64,000 nt of DNA from JALYNX01 sp044867525 (GTDB lineage: Bacteria; Actinomycetota; Acidimicrobiia; Spongiisociales; ZC4RG35): assembly GCA_044867525.1 (NCBI GenBank), contig JBIOVB010000118.1, forward strand, positions 1 through 64,000, given 5' to 3'. Position numbers and translations under genes: made by a program. A model generated the notes under the pieces. It searched no databases, was not told where the DNA came from, and saw only the letters and a list, made by a program, of their open reading frames with translations. Below, one piece after another: positions 15,151 through 23,934 of the stretch; positions within the stretch are counted from its first letter, which is position 1, and each line of letters begins with the position of its first letter.

Positions 15151-15904
15151 GACAAGTCAGCTCGAGGGCCTGTGGGCGCGCTTCAAGGCTTCGGCCGATG
15201 CCGATGCCAGGGAACGCCTGATCCTCCATTATTCGCCCCTGGTCAAGTACGTGGCGGGCCGGGTCGGTGCCGGGCTCCCCCGATCAGTTGACCAAAACGA
15301 CCTTGCCAGTTACGGCCTGTTCGGGCTGATCGACGCCATCGACAAGTTCGAGCTCGAGCGCGGGTTCAAGTTCGAGACCTACGCCATCAACCGGATCAAA
15401 GGCGCCATCCTCGACGAGTTGCGCGCCCTCGACTGGGTGCCGCGCTCAGTCCGGTCCCGTGCCCGCCAGATCGAGACTGGTATCGCCGAGCTGGAGCACA
15501 GCCTGCAACGGGCACCAAGCGACCAGGAGCTGGCCGACTTCCTGGAGATGGGCGTGGAAGACCTGCAAAGCGCGCTTGCCGAGATCGGGCGCTCCGGGAT
15601 GGCAGCGCTCGACGAGTTCGTGGGGAACGAGTCTTCGACCTCCGTGGGCGAGATGCTCGCCGACCCGACCGGGATCTCGCCGGAGATGGCCTTTCAGTCG
15701 GAAGAGACCCGGCGAGGCCTGGTGGATGCGATCAACCGCCTCCCCAACCGGGAACGCCTCGTGATAACGCTCTATTACTACGAGGGGATGACGCTCGCCG
15801 AGATAGGGGACGTGCTTGGCGTCACCGAGTCCCGGGTGTGCCAGATTCACGCCAAGACGATGATGTCGCTCCGCAATCGTCTCGGCGAACCGTCCTGGGG
15901 GTGA
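15125..15904 (+). CDS. whiG: FliA/WhiG-type RNA polymerase sigma factor
   Basis: Group 3 sigma factor of 259 residues. Region 2 (HYSPLVKYVAGRVGAGLP, DLASYGLFGLIDAIDKFE, FETYAINRIKGAILDELRALDW) includes the VPRSVRSRAR extension typical of FliA/WhiG. Region 3 and region 4 follow, with the helix-turn-helix MTLAEIGDVLGVTESRVCQIH. In Streptomyces WhiG starts sporulation in aerial hyphae; in motile actinobacteria the same family drives flagellar genes. The window has neither set, so the regulon is unknown. The start lies inside xerC, as in other actinobacterial xerC-whiG pairs. Confidence 0.88.
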   Translation: MTEATRGPETSQLEGLWARFKASADADARERLILHYSPLVKYVAGRVGAGLPRSVDQNDLASYGLFGLIDAIDKFELERGFKFETYAINRIKGAILDELRALDWVPRSVRSRARQIETGIAELEHSLQRAPSDQELADFLEMGVEDLQSALAEIGRSGMAALDEFVGNESSTSVGEMLADPTGISPEMAFQSEETRRGLVDAINRLPNRERLVITLYYYEGMTLAEIGDVLGVTESRVCQIHAKTMMSLRNRLGEPSWG

Positions 15905-15908
15905 CGAT

Positions 15909-16391
15909 GTGACCGATCGGATCCGGCACAAGTATCGGATCGACCTCGATGGGTGGGCAATCTCCGGCACCGGGGTGAGACAGGCCGTGATCCGCCCCCT
16001 CACCGAGGCCGACACCGAGGCACTGGCCGGCCTGATGCTCGACGCGTACGTGGGCACGATCGACTACGAGGGCGAGAACATCGACGATGCCCGGGCCGAG
16101 ATCGAGGAATACCTCAGCGGGGACCCGATCCTGACCTGCACCCGTGTCATCGAGGCCGGGGGCAGCCTGGTGGCGGCATCATTGGTCGCGAGGTGGGAGG
16201 ACTATCCCCTGATCGCATATGTGATGACATCGTCATCTCGCAAGGGCCAGGGCCTGGCACGGGCGGCCCTTCTCTCCAGCCTCGACTGCCTCGCGCGAAC
16301 CACCGACCTCGAGGTCTACGCCTTCATCACCGAGGGCAACACCGCATCGGAGCGGCTCTTTCTCGGCTTGGGAGCCGTCCGCACCGACTGA
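15909..16391 (+). CDS. GNAT family N-acetyltransferase
   Basis: A 160-residue protein. Residues ~27-155 form a GNAT domain (IRPLTEADTEALAGLMLDAY ... VMTSSSRKGQGLARAALLSS ... EGNTASERLFLGLGAV); KGQGLA is the acetyl-CoA pyrophosphate-binding loop in its usual R/Q-x-x-G-x-G/A position. It starts at GTG 15909, four bases after whiG, so it is probably cotranscribed. Substrate unknown; no signal peptide. Confidence 0.8.
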   Translation: MTDRIRHKYRIDLDGWAISGTGVRQAVIRPLTEADTEALAGLMLDAYVGTIDYEGENIDDARAEIEEYLSGDPILTCTRVIEAGGSLVAASLVARWEDYPLIAYVMTSSSRKGQGLARAALLSSLDCLARTTDLEVYAFITEGNTASERLFLGLGAVRTD

Positions 16392-16403
16392 CCGTCTCGT
16401 CGA

Positions 16404-16433
16404 TTACCAGAGCCAGGGCACGCACCGTACAAT
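16404..16433 (+). promoter_or_regulatory. Putative rpsB promoter
   Basis: TTACCA (16404-16409), an 18-base spacer, then TACAAT (16428-16433). It opens a leader of about 110 bases before rpsB, unlike the leaderless starts common elsewhere in the window. Confidence 0.45.
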
Positions 16434-16440
16434 CCAGGCA

Positions 16441-16520
16441 TCACACACGCTCATTGACCCTCCCTGGTCGGGCGCAGCCCGGTGTGAGGGTGACTCGAGA
16501 GAGCCAGGTGGCGACCCACC
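16441..16520 (+). promoter_or_regulatory. Structured rpsB 5' leader
   Basis: TCACAC (16441-16446) can pair with GTGTGA near 16482-16487, and GGTGG (16507-16511) pairs with CCACC (16516-16520) over a CGAC loop just upstream of the ribosome-binding site. S2 autoregulates its own mRNA in other bacteria; a similar role here is inference. Confidence 0.35.
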
Positions 16521-16552
16521 GGTGAGCGGAGGAACAACCAGAAAGGAATCAT

Positions 16553-17287
16553 GTGGCATCGGTCACCATGAAGCAGCTCCTGGAGGCCGGTGTCCATTTC
16601 GGTCATCAGACCAGGCGCTGGAACCCGAAGATGCGTCCCTACATCTATGGGGAGCGCAACGGAATCCACATCATCGACCTCCGTCAGACCCTGGAGCAGA
16701 TCGGTGAGGCCACCAACTACGTCAAGGACCTGGTCGCCGGGGGCGGAACAGTCCTCTTCGTAGGGACCAAGAAGCAGGCCCAGGCCGCGGTCGCCGAGAA
16801 CGCGGGCCGCTCCGGGATGCCATATGTCAACTTCAGATGGCTGGGTGGGATGCTGACCAACTTCGCGACCATCCAAAAGCGGATCTTCTACATGCGAGAG
16901 CTGAGACGTCTCGAAGAGAGTGGCGAGATCAACTCTCTGCCCAAGAAAGAGCGCCTCAAGCTGCGCCGTGAGCTGACCAAGCTGGAGCAGAACCTGGGCG
17001 GAGTCGCCGACTTGCAACGGGTGCCCGATGCGGTGTTCGTCGTCGATGTCAACGCCGAGAGCACGGCCGTGACCGAGGCTTCGAGGCTCGGGCTTCCCGT
17101 GATCGCCCTGGTCGACAGCAACTGCGATCCCGACCTCGTGGAGTACGTGATTCCGGGCAACGACGATGCGATCCGCGCCGCCGACCTCATCGCGGGGGCG
17201 ATCGCCGATGCCGCCCTCGAGGGCAAGCAGCTGGCCGGCGCCAAGGCGTCGAAGGCAGAGGCAGAGGCCGAGGTTGTCGAGTCCTGA
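16553..17287 (+). CDS. rpsB: 30S ribosomal protein S2
   Basis: S2 (244 residues) binds the 30S body-head junction and is needed for S1 recruitment. Landmarks are MKQLLEAGVHFGHQTRRWNPKM, FVGTKKQAQAAVAENA, YVNFRWLGGMLTNF and NSNCDPDLVEYVIPGNDDAIR-like (here DSNCDPDLVEYVIPGNDDA). GTG 16553 has AAAGGA at 16542-16547. The C-terminal 20 residues are Ala/Lys/Glu-rich. It heads the rpsB-tsf-pyrH-frr cluster. Confidence 0.96.
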   Translation: MASVTMKQLLEAGVHFGHQTRRWNPKMRPYIYGERNGIHIIDLRQTLEQIGEATNYVKDLVAGGGTVLFVGTKKQAQAAVAENAGRSGMPYVNFRWLGGMLTNFATIQKRIFYMRELRRLEESGEINSLPKKERLKLRRELTKLEQNLGGVADLQRVPDAVFVVDVNAESTAVTEASRLGLPVIALVDSNCDPDLVEYVIPGNDDAIRAADLIAGAIADAALEGKQLAGAKASKAEAEAEVVES

Positions 17288-17289
17288 AC

Positions 17290-17901
17290 ATGGGTGACTT
17301 CACGGCCAAGGACATCCAGAAGCTGCGTGTGGACGCCGGCGTCGGGATGATGGACGCCAAGCAGGCACTGACCGACGCCGACGGCGACTTCGAGAAGGCA
17401 TACGAGCTGCTTCGTGAGCGGGGCCAGGCCAAGATGGCGAAACGCTCCGAGCGCGAAGCCAACGAGGGCACCATCGGGTCCTACATCCACATCCAGAACG
17501 GGCGCCCGGTCATGGGAGTCCTCGTCGAGCTCGCCTGTGAGACCGATTTCGTGGCCAAGAGCGACGAGTTCAGGCTGGTCGCAGACGAGATCGCGATGCA
17601 CATAAGTTGGGGTAACCCGGGGTGGATCACCCGTGAGGAGGTCGACCCGACCGAGGTGGAGAAGGAGCGCGACCTCCTCGCCCGACAGGCGGTGGCCGAA
17701 GGCAAGCCGGAAAATGTGGTGGATCGGATAGTCGAGGGCAAGATCAACTCCTGGTACCAAGATCACGTGCTCTACGACCAGAAGTTCGTGAACGCCGAGA
17801 AATTCGACGGCACTGTCGGCGACCTGGTGGGCCAGCTCGCCGCCAAGATGGGGGAGAACATCTCGGTGCGGAAGGTGGCTCGGGTGGCAGTAGGTGACTA
17901 G
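17290..17901 (+). CDS. tsf: Translation elongation factor Ts
   Basis: Guanine-nucleotide exchange factor for EF-Tu. The UBA-like N-terminal domain (DIQKLRVDAGVGMMDAKQAL) and the TDFVA motif (VELACETDFVAKSDEF), which inserts against EF-Tu, are clear. At 203 residues it is the short EF-Ts form with one core subdomain, common in actinobacteria and thermophiles. It begins 2 bases after rpsB and ends 9 bases before pyrH. Confidence 0.95.
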   Translation: MGDFTAKDIQKLRVDAGVGMMDAKQALTDADGDFEKAYELLRERGQAKMAKRSEREANEGTIGSYIHIQNGRPVMGVLVELACETDFVAKSDEFRLVADEIAMHISWGNPGWITREEVDPTEVEKERDLLARQAVAEGKPENVVDRIVEGKINSWYQDHVLYDQKFVNAEKFDGTVGDLVGQLAAKMGENISVRKVARVAVGD

Positions 17902-17910
17902 GGGCCTCTC

Positions 17911-18624
17911 ATGACGGACCGGCCACGGCGGGTGATCCTCAAGCTGTCCGGTGAGGCCTTCGCCGACCCCGACCTCGGCTACGGCATCGACCCCGAGACC
18001 GTGAGGCGCGTCGCGTCCGAAACGGCGGAGGCCCACGCCACCGGGGTGCAGATCGCGGTTGTGGTCGGAGGTGGCAACATCTTCCGGGGTGTGTCATCGG
18101 CGGCAAAAGGCATGGATCCGGCCTCTGCCGACTACATGGGGATGCTGGCCACGGTGATAAATGCCCTCGCCCTCCGCGACGCGCTCGAGAAGCAGGGGGT
18201 CCCCACCCGGGTGCAGAGCGCGATCACGATGCAGGAGCTGGCCGAGCCCTACATCCGGCTTCGGGCGATTCGTCATTTGGAGAAGGGTCGGTCGGTGATC
18301 TTCGCCGCCGGAACCGGCAACCCCTTCTTCACCACCGACACCACGGCCGCCCTCAGGGCAGTCGAGATCGGGGCCGATGTCCTTCTCAAGGCAAGCAAGG
18401 TGGATGGGATCTACGACGCCGACCCCGCGATCAACCCCGATGCCAACCGCCTGGAGGAGTTGTCGTACATGGATTTCATCGCCAGGGAACTCAGGGTCAT
18501 GGACACCACCGCCATTACGATGTGCAAGGAGCACGGTGTGCCGATAGTCGTGTTCGATATGAACGCCCCTGGCAATATCTTGAAAGCGGTCAACGGGGAG
18601 AGCATCGGCACGGTCATCCACTGA
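17911..18624 (+). CDS. pyrH: UMP kinase
   Basis: Hexameric bacterial uridylate kinase (237 residues), phosphorylating UMP to UDP with ATP; amino-acid-kinase fold. Motifs: ILKLSGEAFAD (phosphate-binding Lys), VVVGGGNIFRG, ADYMGMLATVINALALRDAL, AAGTGNPFFTTDTTAALRA and LLKASKVDGIYDADP. It is the usual gene between tsf and frr. Confidence 0.96.
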   Translation: MTDRPRRVILKLSGEAFADPDLGYGIDPETVRRVASETAEAHATGVQIAVVVGGGNIFRGVSSAAKGMDPASADYMGMLATVINALALRDALEKQGVPTRVQSAITMQELAEPYIRLRAIRHLEKGRSVIFAAGTGNPFFTTDTTAALRAVEIGADVLLKASKVDGIYDADPAINPDANRLEELSYMDFIARELRVMDTTAITMCKEHGVPIVVFDMNAPGNILKAVNGESIGTVIH

Positions 18625-18639
18625 GGAGGAGGTGAGACG

Positions 18640-19191
18640 ATGATCAGCGATCTCTTGGCCGACGCCGAGCACAAGATGGAGTTGGCCACCGATCACGTCG
18701 CCTCCGAGTTCTCCACGGTGCGGACCGGTCGGGCCAACCCCCAACTTCTGCAGCGGATCGCCGTCCAGTACTACGGGCAGCCCACCCCACTCCAGCAGCT
18801 GGCATCCATCGCGGTTCCCGAGGCCCGGCTGCTGGTGATCCAGCCCTACGACAAGTCCTCGGTTGGAGACATCGAGCGTGCCATCCAACAGTCGGATCTC
18901 GGGCTTAACCCGTCCAACGACGGCTCGGTGATCCGAATCGCCTTCCCGCCGCTCACAGAGGAGCGTCGCCGTGACCTGATCAAGGTGGTCAAACACATGG
19001 CCGAGGAAGGCAGAGTCTCGATCCGCAACATCCGGCGACATTCCAAGAGCGATATGGAAGCCATGCATGGCGACATCTCCGACGACGACATAAGACGCGG
19101 GGAAGAAGAGCTGCAGAAGCTCACCGACCGTTACGTCGTGAAGGTCGACCAACTGCTGTCTCACAAGGAAGAAGAGCTACTCGAGGTATGA
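18640..19191 (+). CDS. frr: Ribosome recycling factor
   Basis: RRF (183 residues) splits post-termination ribosomes together with EF-G. Conserved stretches are FSTVRTGRANPQLL, YGQPTPLQQLASI, PLTEERRRDLIKVVKH and SIRNIRRHSKSD. GAGGAGGTGAG precedes ATG 18640. Its stop overlaps cdsA by 4 bases (ATGA). Confidence 0.96.
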   Translation: MISDLLADAEHKMELATDHVASEFSTVRTGRANPQLLQRIAVQYYGQPTPLQQLASIAVPEARLLVIQPYDKSSVGDIERAIQQSDLGLNPSNDGSVIRIAFPPLTEERRRDLIKVVKHMAEEGRVSIRNIRRHSKSDMEAMHGDISDDDIRRGEEELQKLTDRYVVKVDQLLSHKEEELLEV

Positions 19192-20372
19192 CCGATCGCG
19201 GCGATGAGAGCAAGGCCGGCAGGGTCAGACGTCCCTGGGAGGAGGAGCCCGAGGAAGGAGATGTCTTCACATTGCCCGAGCCAGAGCAGGCGGAGGCCGG
19301 CGCCGATGTCGACCTCGGCGATTGGGAGGCGATGACCTCAGAGGGGTCCTCGTCGATCGACAAATACACCTCCGAGGACTACGCGGCCGCGACCACCGAG
19401 GAGTACCGGGGCCTCGCCGAAGAGGTGAGCCGGGCCGCCGAGGAGGAGTGGCAGCAGCAGGCAGTCGCCGCCACGCTTCCTGGTGTAGACAGCGGGCTAG
19501 TCGGGTTCGATGACGTGTCGCGGGCATCGGTAGGGCGCGAAGAGGACTACGAGGCCCACGAGCAGGCGGCGAGCTCCGACTTCGCGATGCGCGTCGGATC
19601 AGCCGTCGTGATCTTCGGGATGTTTCTCGGAAGCCTGTTGCTCGGCGGCTGGTGGTTCAGCGCCTTCGTGATCCTGGTGATGGTGGTTGCCTGCGGCGAG
19701 TTCTATGCCACGGTCCGCCACGCCGGTTATCGCCCTCTTGCTCTGTTCGGGCTCTTGGGCGTGGTGTTCATGGGCGTCGGGGCCCACACCACTGGGGTGA
19801 TGGCGATCGGGGGGTGGGCGGCCCTTTTCGCCACGGGATCGGTCCTCTTCTTCACATTGTCCCCCCGGCGCAATCCCATGGAGAACGCCTCCCTCACCGT
19901 GGCCGCCATGGCATGGGTGGGGCTCCTCGCCTTTGCCGTGCTGATCGGCCAGGGGCCGCGTCCCATCGAAGACATCCTGTTCGTGGTCCTGCTGGTTGCG
20001 TTCAATGACATGGGCGCCTACTTCGTCGGACGCTCGTTCGGGCGGAGGAAACTGGCGCCCCGGCTCTCCCCTTCGAAGACCATCGAGGGATTCTTCGGGG
20101 GCTTGATCGCCGCTCTCGTGGTGTCCTCGATCTTGGTCAGCTTCCCCGCGTGGGAGGTGATCGGCCTCGCCCGCGGCCTCGTCATCGCCGCGGTGGTTGG
20201 TGTGGTGGCTCCGATCGGAGATGCCGCCGAGTCGATGGTGAAGCGGGCTCTGGGAGTCAAGGACATGGGATCGGTTCTCCCCGGCCACGGTGGGATCCTG
20301 GACCGGATCGACGGATTCCTCTTTGCGGTCCCCACCGTCTACTTCCTGTTCCGGGGTTTCGGGCTGCTGTGA
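19188..20372 (+). CDS. cdsA: Phosphatidate cytidylyltransferase with acidic N-terminal extension
   Basis: Makes CDP-diacylglycerol from phosphatidate and CTP, the branch point of phospholipid synthesis. The C-terminal ~260 residues are polytopic, with the CdsA core RKLAPRLSPSKTIEGFFGG and signature GDAAESMVKRALGVKDMGSVLPGHGGILDRIDG. The first ~125 residues are a hydrophilic Glu/Asp-rich stretch (DVFTLPEPEQAEAGADVDLG and onwards) with no family counterpart that I recognise. It overlaps frr at its start and dxr at its end (GTGA). Confidence 0.92.
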   Translation: MTDRGDESKAGRVRRPWEEEPEEGDVFTLPEPEQAEAGADVDLGDWEAMTSEGSSSIDKYTSEDYAAATTEEYRGLAEEVSRAAEEEWQQQAVAATLPGVDSGLVGFDDVSRASVGREEDYEAHEQAASSDFAMRVGSAVVIFGMFLGSLLLGGWWFSAFVILVMVVACGEFYATVRHAGYRPLALFGLLGVVFMGVGAHTTGVMAIGGWAALFATGSVLFFTLSPRRNPMENASLTVAAMAWVGLLAFAVLIGQGPRPIEDILFVVLLVAFNDMGAYFVGRSFGRRKLAPRLSPSKTIEGFFGGLIAALVVSSILVSFPAWEVIGLARGLVIAAVVGVVAPIGDAAESMVKRALGVKDMGSVLPGHGGILDRIDGFLFAVPTVYFLFRGFGLL

Positions 20373-21514
20373 CCCGGCCGGTGGTCGTCCTCGGGGCGAC
20401 CGGCTCCATCGGAACCCGGGCTCTCGAAGTCGCCGACCATCTCGGGTACCAGGTGGTCGGGATCGCGGCGAGGGAGCCATCTCCGGACCTGGTGAAGATC
20501 GCGAACCGGTATCCCAAGGCCAGGGTGGCCGTCGCCGGGGGATCCGGGGAGGAGCGTGGCTCCTTTCGTGCGGCGGTGGGACGCGAGGTCGGGTTCGATG
20601 CCGAGGCCGTGGCCGAGCTCGCCGCGTCACCAGGCACCATCGTGGTCAACGGGATCGTGGGCTCGGCCGGCCTCCGGGCGACCGTCGCCGCATTGGAGGC
20701 AGGCAACCGTGTCGCTCTCGCCAACAAGGAGAGCCTGGTCGCAGGGGGCTCGGTGGTCACGGGAGCTCTCGCCAGAGGCGGGGGAGAGCTGATCCCGGTC
20801 GACAGTGAGCATTCTGCGATCAGCCAATGCCTTACAGGCGAGAGAACCGAAGACGTGGCACGCCTGATCCTCACCGCTTCCGGGGGGCCGTTTCGGGGTC
20901 GGGATCGGGAATCGCTGGTGAATGTGACACCGGAGGAAGCGTTGCGTCACCCCACCTGGGACATGGGCCGGCGCATCACGGTCGACTCCGCCACGCTGTT
21001 CAACAAGGGCCTGGAGGTGATCGAAGCCCATTTCCTGTTCGATGTGCCCTTCGATGTCATCGACGTCGTCGTCCACCCGCAATCGGTGCTCCATTCCGCG
21101 GTCGAGTTCGTGGATGGGTCCTGGAAGGGCCATTTCGGCTTTCCCGACATGAGGATCCCGATTCAGTACGCGCTCACCGCCCCTGACCGTGCCCCTCTGC
21201 CCCTCGATCGCTTCTCGTTGGCAGGAATGGACTTGAGCTTCGAGCAGCTGGATCGAGAGGCCTTCCCCGCCCTCGACATCGCCTTCGCCGCGGGGCGTGC
21301 GGGCGGATCGAGCCCGGCTGTGCTCAACGCCGCCGACGAGGTGGCTGTCGAGGCATTCCTCCAGGGCCGGCTCGGCTTTCTCGGCATATCCGATGTCGTG
21401 GCCCATGCCATCGAGAGCGTCCCCTGGAGGAAGTTGGAGACAGTGGGTGCGGTCCTCGAGGCAGATGCCGAGTCTCGTGCCGTCGCCGCCGAATTCATCT
21501 CAGGCTCCTGCTGA
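20369..21514 (+). CDS. dxr: 1-deoxy-D-xylulose-5-phosphate reductoisomerase
   Basis: Second enzyme of the MEP isoprenoid pathway, reducing DXP to MEP with NADPH. It has 381 residues. NADPH-binding VVLGATGSIGTRALEV is near the N-terminus; the metal/substrate motifs ALANKESLVAGG, PVDSEHSAISQCL and TASGGPFRG follow, then GRRITVDSATLFNKGLEVIEAHFLF and VHPQSVLHSAVEFVDGS. GTG 20369 overlaps the cdsA stop; earlier in-frame starts lie inside cdsA and lack homology. ispG lies two genes downstream. Confidence 0.95.
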   Translation: MTRPVVVLGATGSIGTRALEVADHLGYQVVGIAAREPSPDLVKIANRYPKARVAVAGGSGEERGSFRAAVGREVGFDAEAVAELAASPGTIVVNGIVGSAGLRATVAALEAGNRVALANKESLVAGGSVVTGALARGGGELIPVDSEHSAISQCLTGERTEDVARLILTASGGPFRGRDRESLVNVTPEEALRHPTWDMGRRITVDSATLFNKGLEVIEAHFLFDVPFDVIDVVVHPQSVLHSAVEFVDGSWKGHFGFPDMRIPIQYALTAPDRAPLPLDRFSLAGMDLSFEQLDREAFPALDIAFAAGRAGGSSPAVLNAADEVAVEAFLQGRLGFLGISDVVAHAIESVPWRKLETVGAVLEADAESRAVAAEFISGSC

Positions 21515-21532
21515 ATAATCGCCACAAATAGG

Positions 21533-21538
21533 TAGCGT
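21533..21538 (+). promoter_or_regulatory. Putative -10 element (TAGCGT) for rseP
   Basis: TAGCGT ends 6 bases before ATG 21545, in a 30-base gap after dxr without a Shine-Dalgarno sequence. Confidence 0.35.
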
Positions 21539-21544
21539 GTCCGG

Positions 21545-22663
21545 ATGCTCCGAGGTATGGCGGCGGCCGCCGCCATCGTTCTCTTTGTCACTGCCCATGA
21601 GGCCGGCCACTTCCTGGCGGCCAAGGCGACGGGCATGAAGGCGACCCAGTTCTTCTTCGGGTTCGGTCCCAAGATCTGGTCAACTCAACGCGGGGAGACC
21701 GAGTACGGATTCAAGCTGCTGCCGCTCGGGGGGTATGTCCGGATCGTCGGCATGAACCCCCTGGAAGAGGTGCCCGCCGAGGACGTGGGCCGGACCTATC
21801 GGGAGAAGAAATTCTGGGAGAAGAGCTTCGTCGTGCTCGCCGGTGTCGGGATGAACTTCCTGATCGCGTTCGTCCTCTTCTTCGGGATCATCCTCGCCAA
21901 CGGCGTTCCCCGTGTTCAGCCGGTGGTGGACGAGGTGGTTCCCACCGTCCTGGTCGACGGTGTGGAAGTAGAGACACCTGCGCAAATCGCCGGGCTGGAG
22001 AGCGGTGACGTGATCCTGGCCATCGGCCCGCACCGGATCTCAGCCTGGGAAGACGTTCCCGTGGCTCTGGACTCGGTGGGCGGCGGCCCGACCACGGTCG
22101 AGATCCTCCGGGACAACCAGGCGATGACTCTCGAAGCGGACCTCGTGGAGCGGGAGTCCATCGACGGCTCGGGGAGCACGGGTTTCCTCGGTGTCGAGCC
22201 TGTGGTCGAAACCTATCAGCCCAGCGGGTTCGAGTCGGTGGGAATGGCCGGCCAGCAGGTGTGGGACGGCATCGGGTTCACTTTCAAGGCGCTGGGAGAC
22301 ATGCTCAAGCCGTCCAGCCTCGCCCAATATGTCGGCGTATTGGGTGGCGACACCGAAGTCGACAACGAAATACGGCCCGTGAGCCCGATCGGGATAGTCA
22401 ATATCGGGACCCAGACCGCGTCCCCGGCCCAATTCCTCTCGATCCTGGCCTTTGTCAACGTGATACTGGCCACGATCAACCTGCTCCCGCTGTTCCCTCT
22501 CGATGGTGGCCATTTCGCGGTGGCTCTCTACGAGAAGGTCACGGGTCGGGAAGCCAACATCCGGCGCCTGGCCCCGATCGCCGCCGCCGTGATCGGGATA
22601 TTCGCGTTTCTCGGGTTCGTGGCGATCATCCTCGACATCGTCAACCCGATCAGCCTGTCTTAG
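21545..22663 (+). CDS. rseP: Site-2 protease RseP-type zinc metalloprotease
   Basis: Intramembrane protease of 372 residues that cleaves anti-sigma factors and signal-peptide remnants. HEAGH (about residues 18-22) in the first transmembrane segment supplies zinc ligands, and NLLPLFPLDGGH near the C-terminus supplies the third. One PDZ domain lies between (about residues 125-210, IAGLESGDVILAIG). Four hydrophobic segments fit the family. Its place between dxr and ispG is conserved in actinobacteria. Confidence 0.93.
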   Translation: MLRGMAAAAAIVLFVTAHEAGHFLAAKATGMKATQFFFGFGPKIWSTQRGETEYGFKLLPLGGYVRIVGMNPLEEVPAEDVGRTYREKKFWEKSFVVLAGVGMNFLIAFVLFFGIILANGVPRVQPVVDEVVPTVLVDGVEVETPAQIAGLESGDVILAIGPHRISAWEDVPVALDSVGGGPTTVEILRDNQAMTLEADLVERESIDGSGSTGFLGVEPVVETYQPSGFESVGMAGQQVWDGIGFTFKALGDMLKPSSLAQYVGVLGGDTEVDNEIRPVSPIGIVNIGTQTASPAQFLSILAFVNVILATINLLPLFPLDGGHFAVALYEKVTGREANIRRLAPIAAAVIGIFAFLGFVAIILDIVNPISLS

Positions 22664-22716
22664 GCGCGCGGGCTCGCCGTCTTGGCTCGGTGAGCGGTCT
22701 ACCGTTCAATCCGGAA

Positions 22717-23928
22717 ATGACTGATCGCCGCAAGACCCGCCAGCTCCATGTCGGGAACGTCGCCGTAGGCGGTGATGCCCCGATCTCGGTGCAGTCGATG
22801 ACCACCACCAAGACAGCGGACGTCGACGGGACCCTCGCCCAGGTCTATGCCCTCGCCGGCGCAGGAGCGGACATCGTCCGTATCACCTGCAACGAGGTCG
22901 AAGCGGCGGAGGGCCTGGCGGAGATCGTCCCCCGGAGCCCGGTTCCGATCATCGCCGACATCCATTATCAGTTCCGGCTTGCGCTTGGGGCCTTGGAGGC
23001 AGGGGTCCAGGGATTGCGGCTCAACCCGGGGAACATCCGAAAGGAAGACCAGATCAAGGCGGTTGCCCGCGAAGCCAAAGACCGCGGGGTGCCTATCCGG
23101 GTCGGGGTCAACGCAGGGTCGCTGGACAAGGACCTGCTGGCCAAGCACGGGAGCGCGGTCCCGGAAGCCCTGGTGGAGTCGGCACTACTCGAGATCCGCT
23201 ATCTGGAGGAGGTCGACTTCACCGACATCAAGATCTCGGTGAAGCACTCCCATGTCCCGTCGATGGTCGACTCCTACCGTCTCCTCTCGGAGAGGGTCGA
23301 CTACCCCCTCCACCTCGGGGTGACCGAGGCCGGGCCACCTCCGGCGGGCCTCATCAAGGGCGTGGCGGGTATCGCAACCCTTCTCAACGAGGGCATCGGG
23401 GACACCATCCGCTTCTCCCTGACCGCCGACCCGGTCGAAGAGGCCAAGGCTGGACGTCAATTGTTGGAGTTTCTCGGCCTGCGGGAGCGCAAGGGGCTCG
23501 ATCTCATCGCCTGTCCCTCCTGCGGCCGGGCGGAGGTCGATGTGATCGACGTGGCCACCCGTGCCCAGGCGGCATTGGAGGCGGAGCGCCTTCCGATCCA
23601 GGTCGCGGTGATGGGATGTGTGGTCAACGGGCCAGGGGAGGCCCGTGAGGCCGATATCGGCATAGCGGCGGGAAGGGGCAAAGGGCATCTCTTCATCAAG
23701 GGCCAGGTGGTGAGGGTGGTGCCCGAGTCGGAGATGGTCGAGGCGCTGCTCGACGAGGCCCGCAAGCTGGTCGAGGAAGGGGTCGAAAGCCGTCTCGCCC
23801 ACGCCCAGGCCAATGCAGCGGAACTGGCAGCGGCGGCCAGGCAACAACTGATCGAGATCCAGGGTGACGCCAACCGGACGGCCGACCGCCGGGCCCGCGT
23901 TGCCGAGGTCGCCGGCCGGCCGGACTGA
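22717..23928 (+). CDS. ispG: 4-hydroxy-3-methylbut-2-enyl diphosphate synthase
   Basis: Penultimate MEP-pathway enzyme (403 residues), converting MEcPP to HMBPP with a [4Fe-4S] cluster. TIM-barrel part: VAVGGDAPISVQSMTTTKTADV, RITCNEVEAAEGL, ADIHYQFRLALGAL, GLRLNPGNI. Cluster cysteines: CPSCGRAEVD and GCVVNGPGEAREADIG. ATG 22717 follows a TACCGT hexamer by 11 bases; in-frame GTG 22690 is possible. About 35 residues beyond the reductase domain (ARQQLIEIQGDANRTADRRA) form a charged tail. Confidence 0.95.
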   Translation: MTDRRKTRQLHVGNVAVGGDAPISVQSMTTTKTADVDGTLAQVYALAGAGADIVRITCNEVEAAEGLAEIVPRSPVPIIADIHYQFRLALGALEAGVQGLRLNPGNIRKEDQIKAVAREAKDRGVPIRVGVNAGSLDKDLLAKHGSAVPEALVESALLEIRYLEEVDFTDIKISVKHSHVPSMVDSYRLLSERVDYPLHLGVTEAGPPPAGLIKGVAGIATLLNEGIGDTIRFSLTADPVEEAKAGRQLLEFLGLRERKGLDLIACPSCGRAEVDVIDVATRAQAALEAERLPIQVAVMGCVVNGPGEAREADIGIAAGRGKGHLFIKGQVVRVVPESEMVEALLDEARKLVEEGVESRLAHAQANAAELAAAARQQLIEIQGDANRTADRRARVAEVAGRPD

Positions 23929-23934
23929 GGACTG

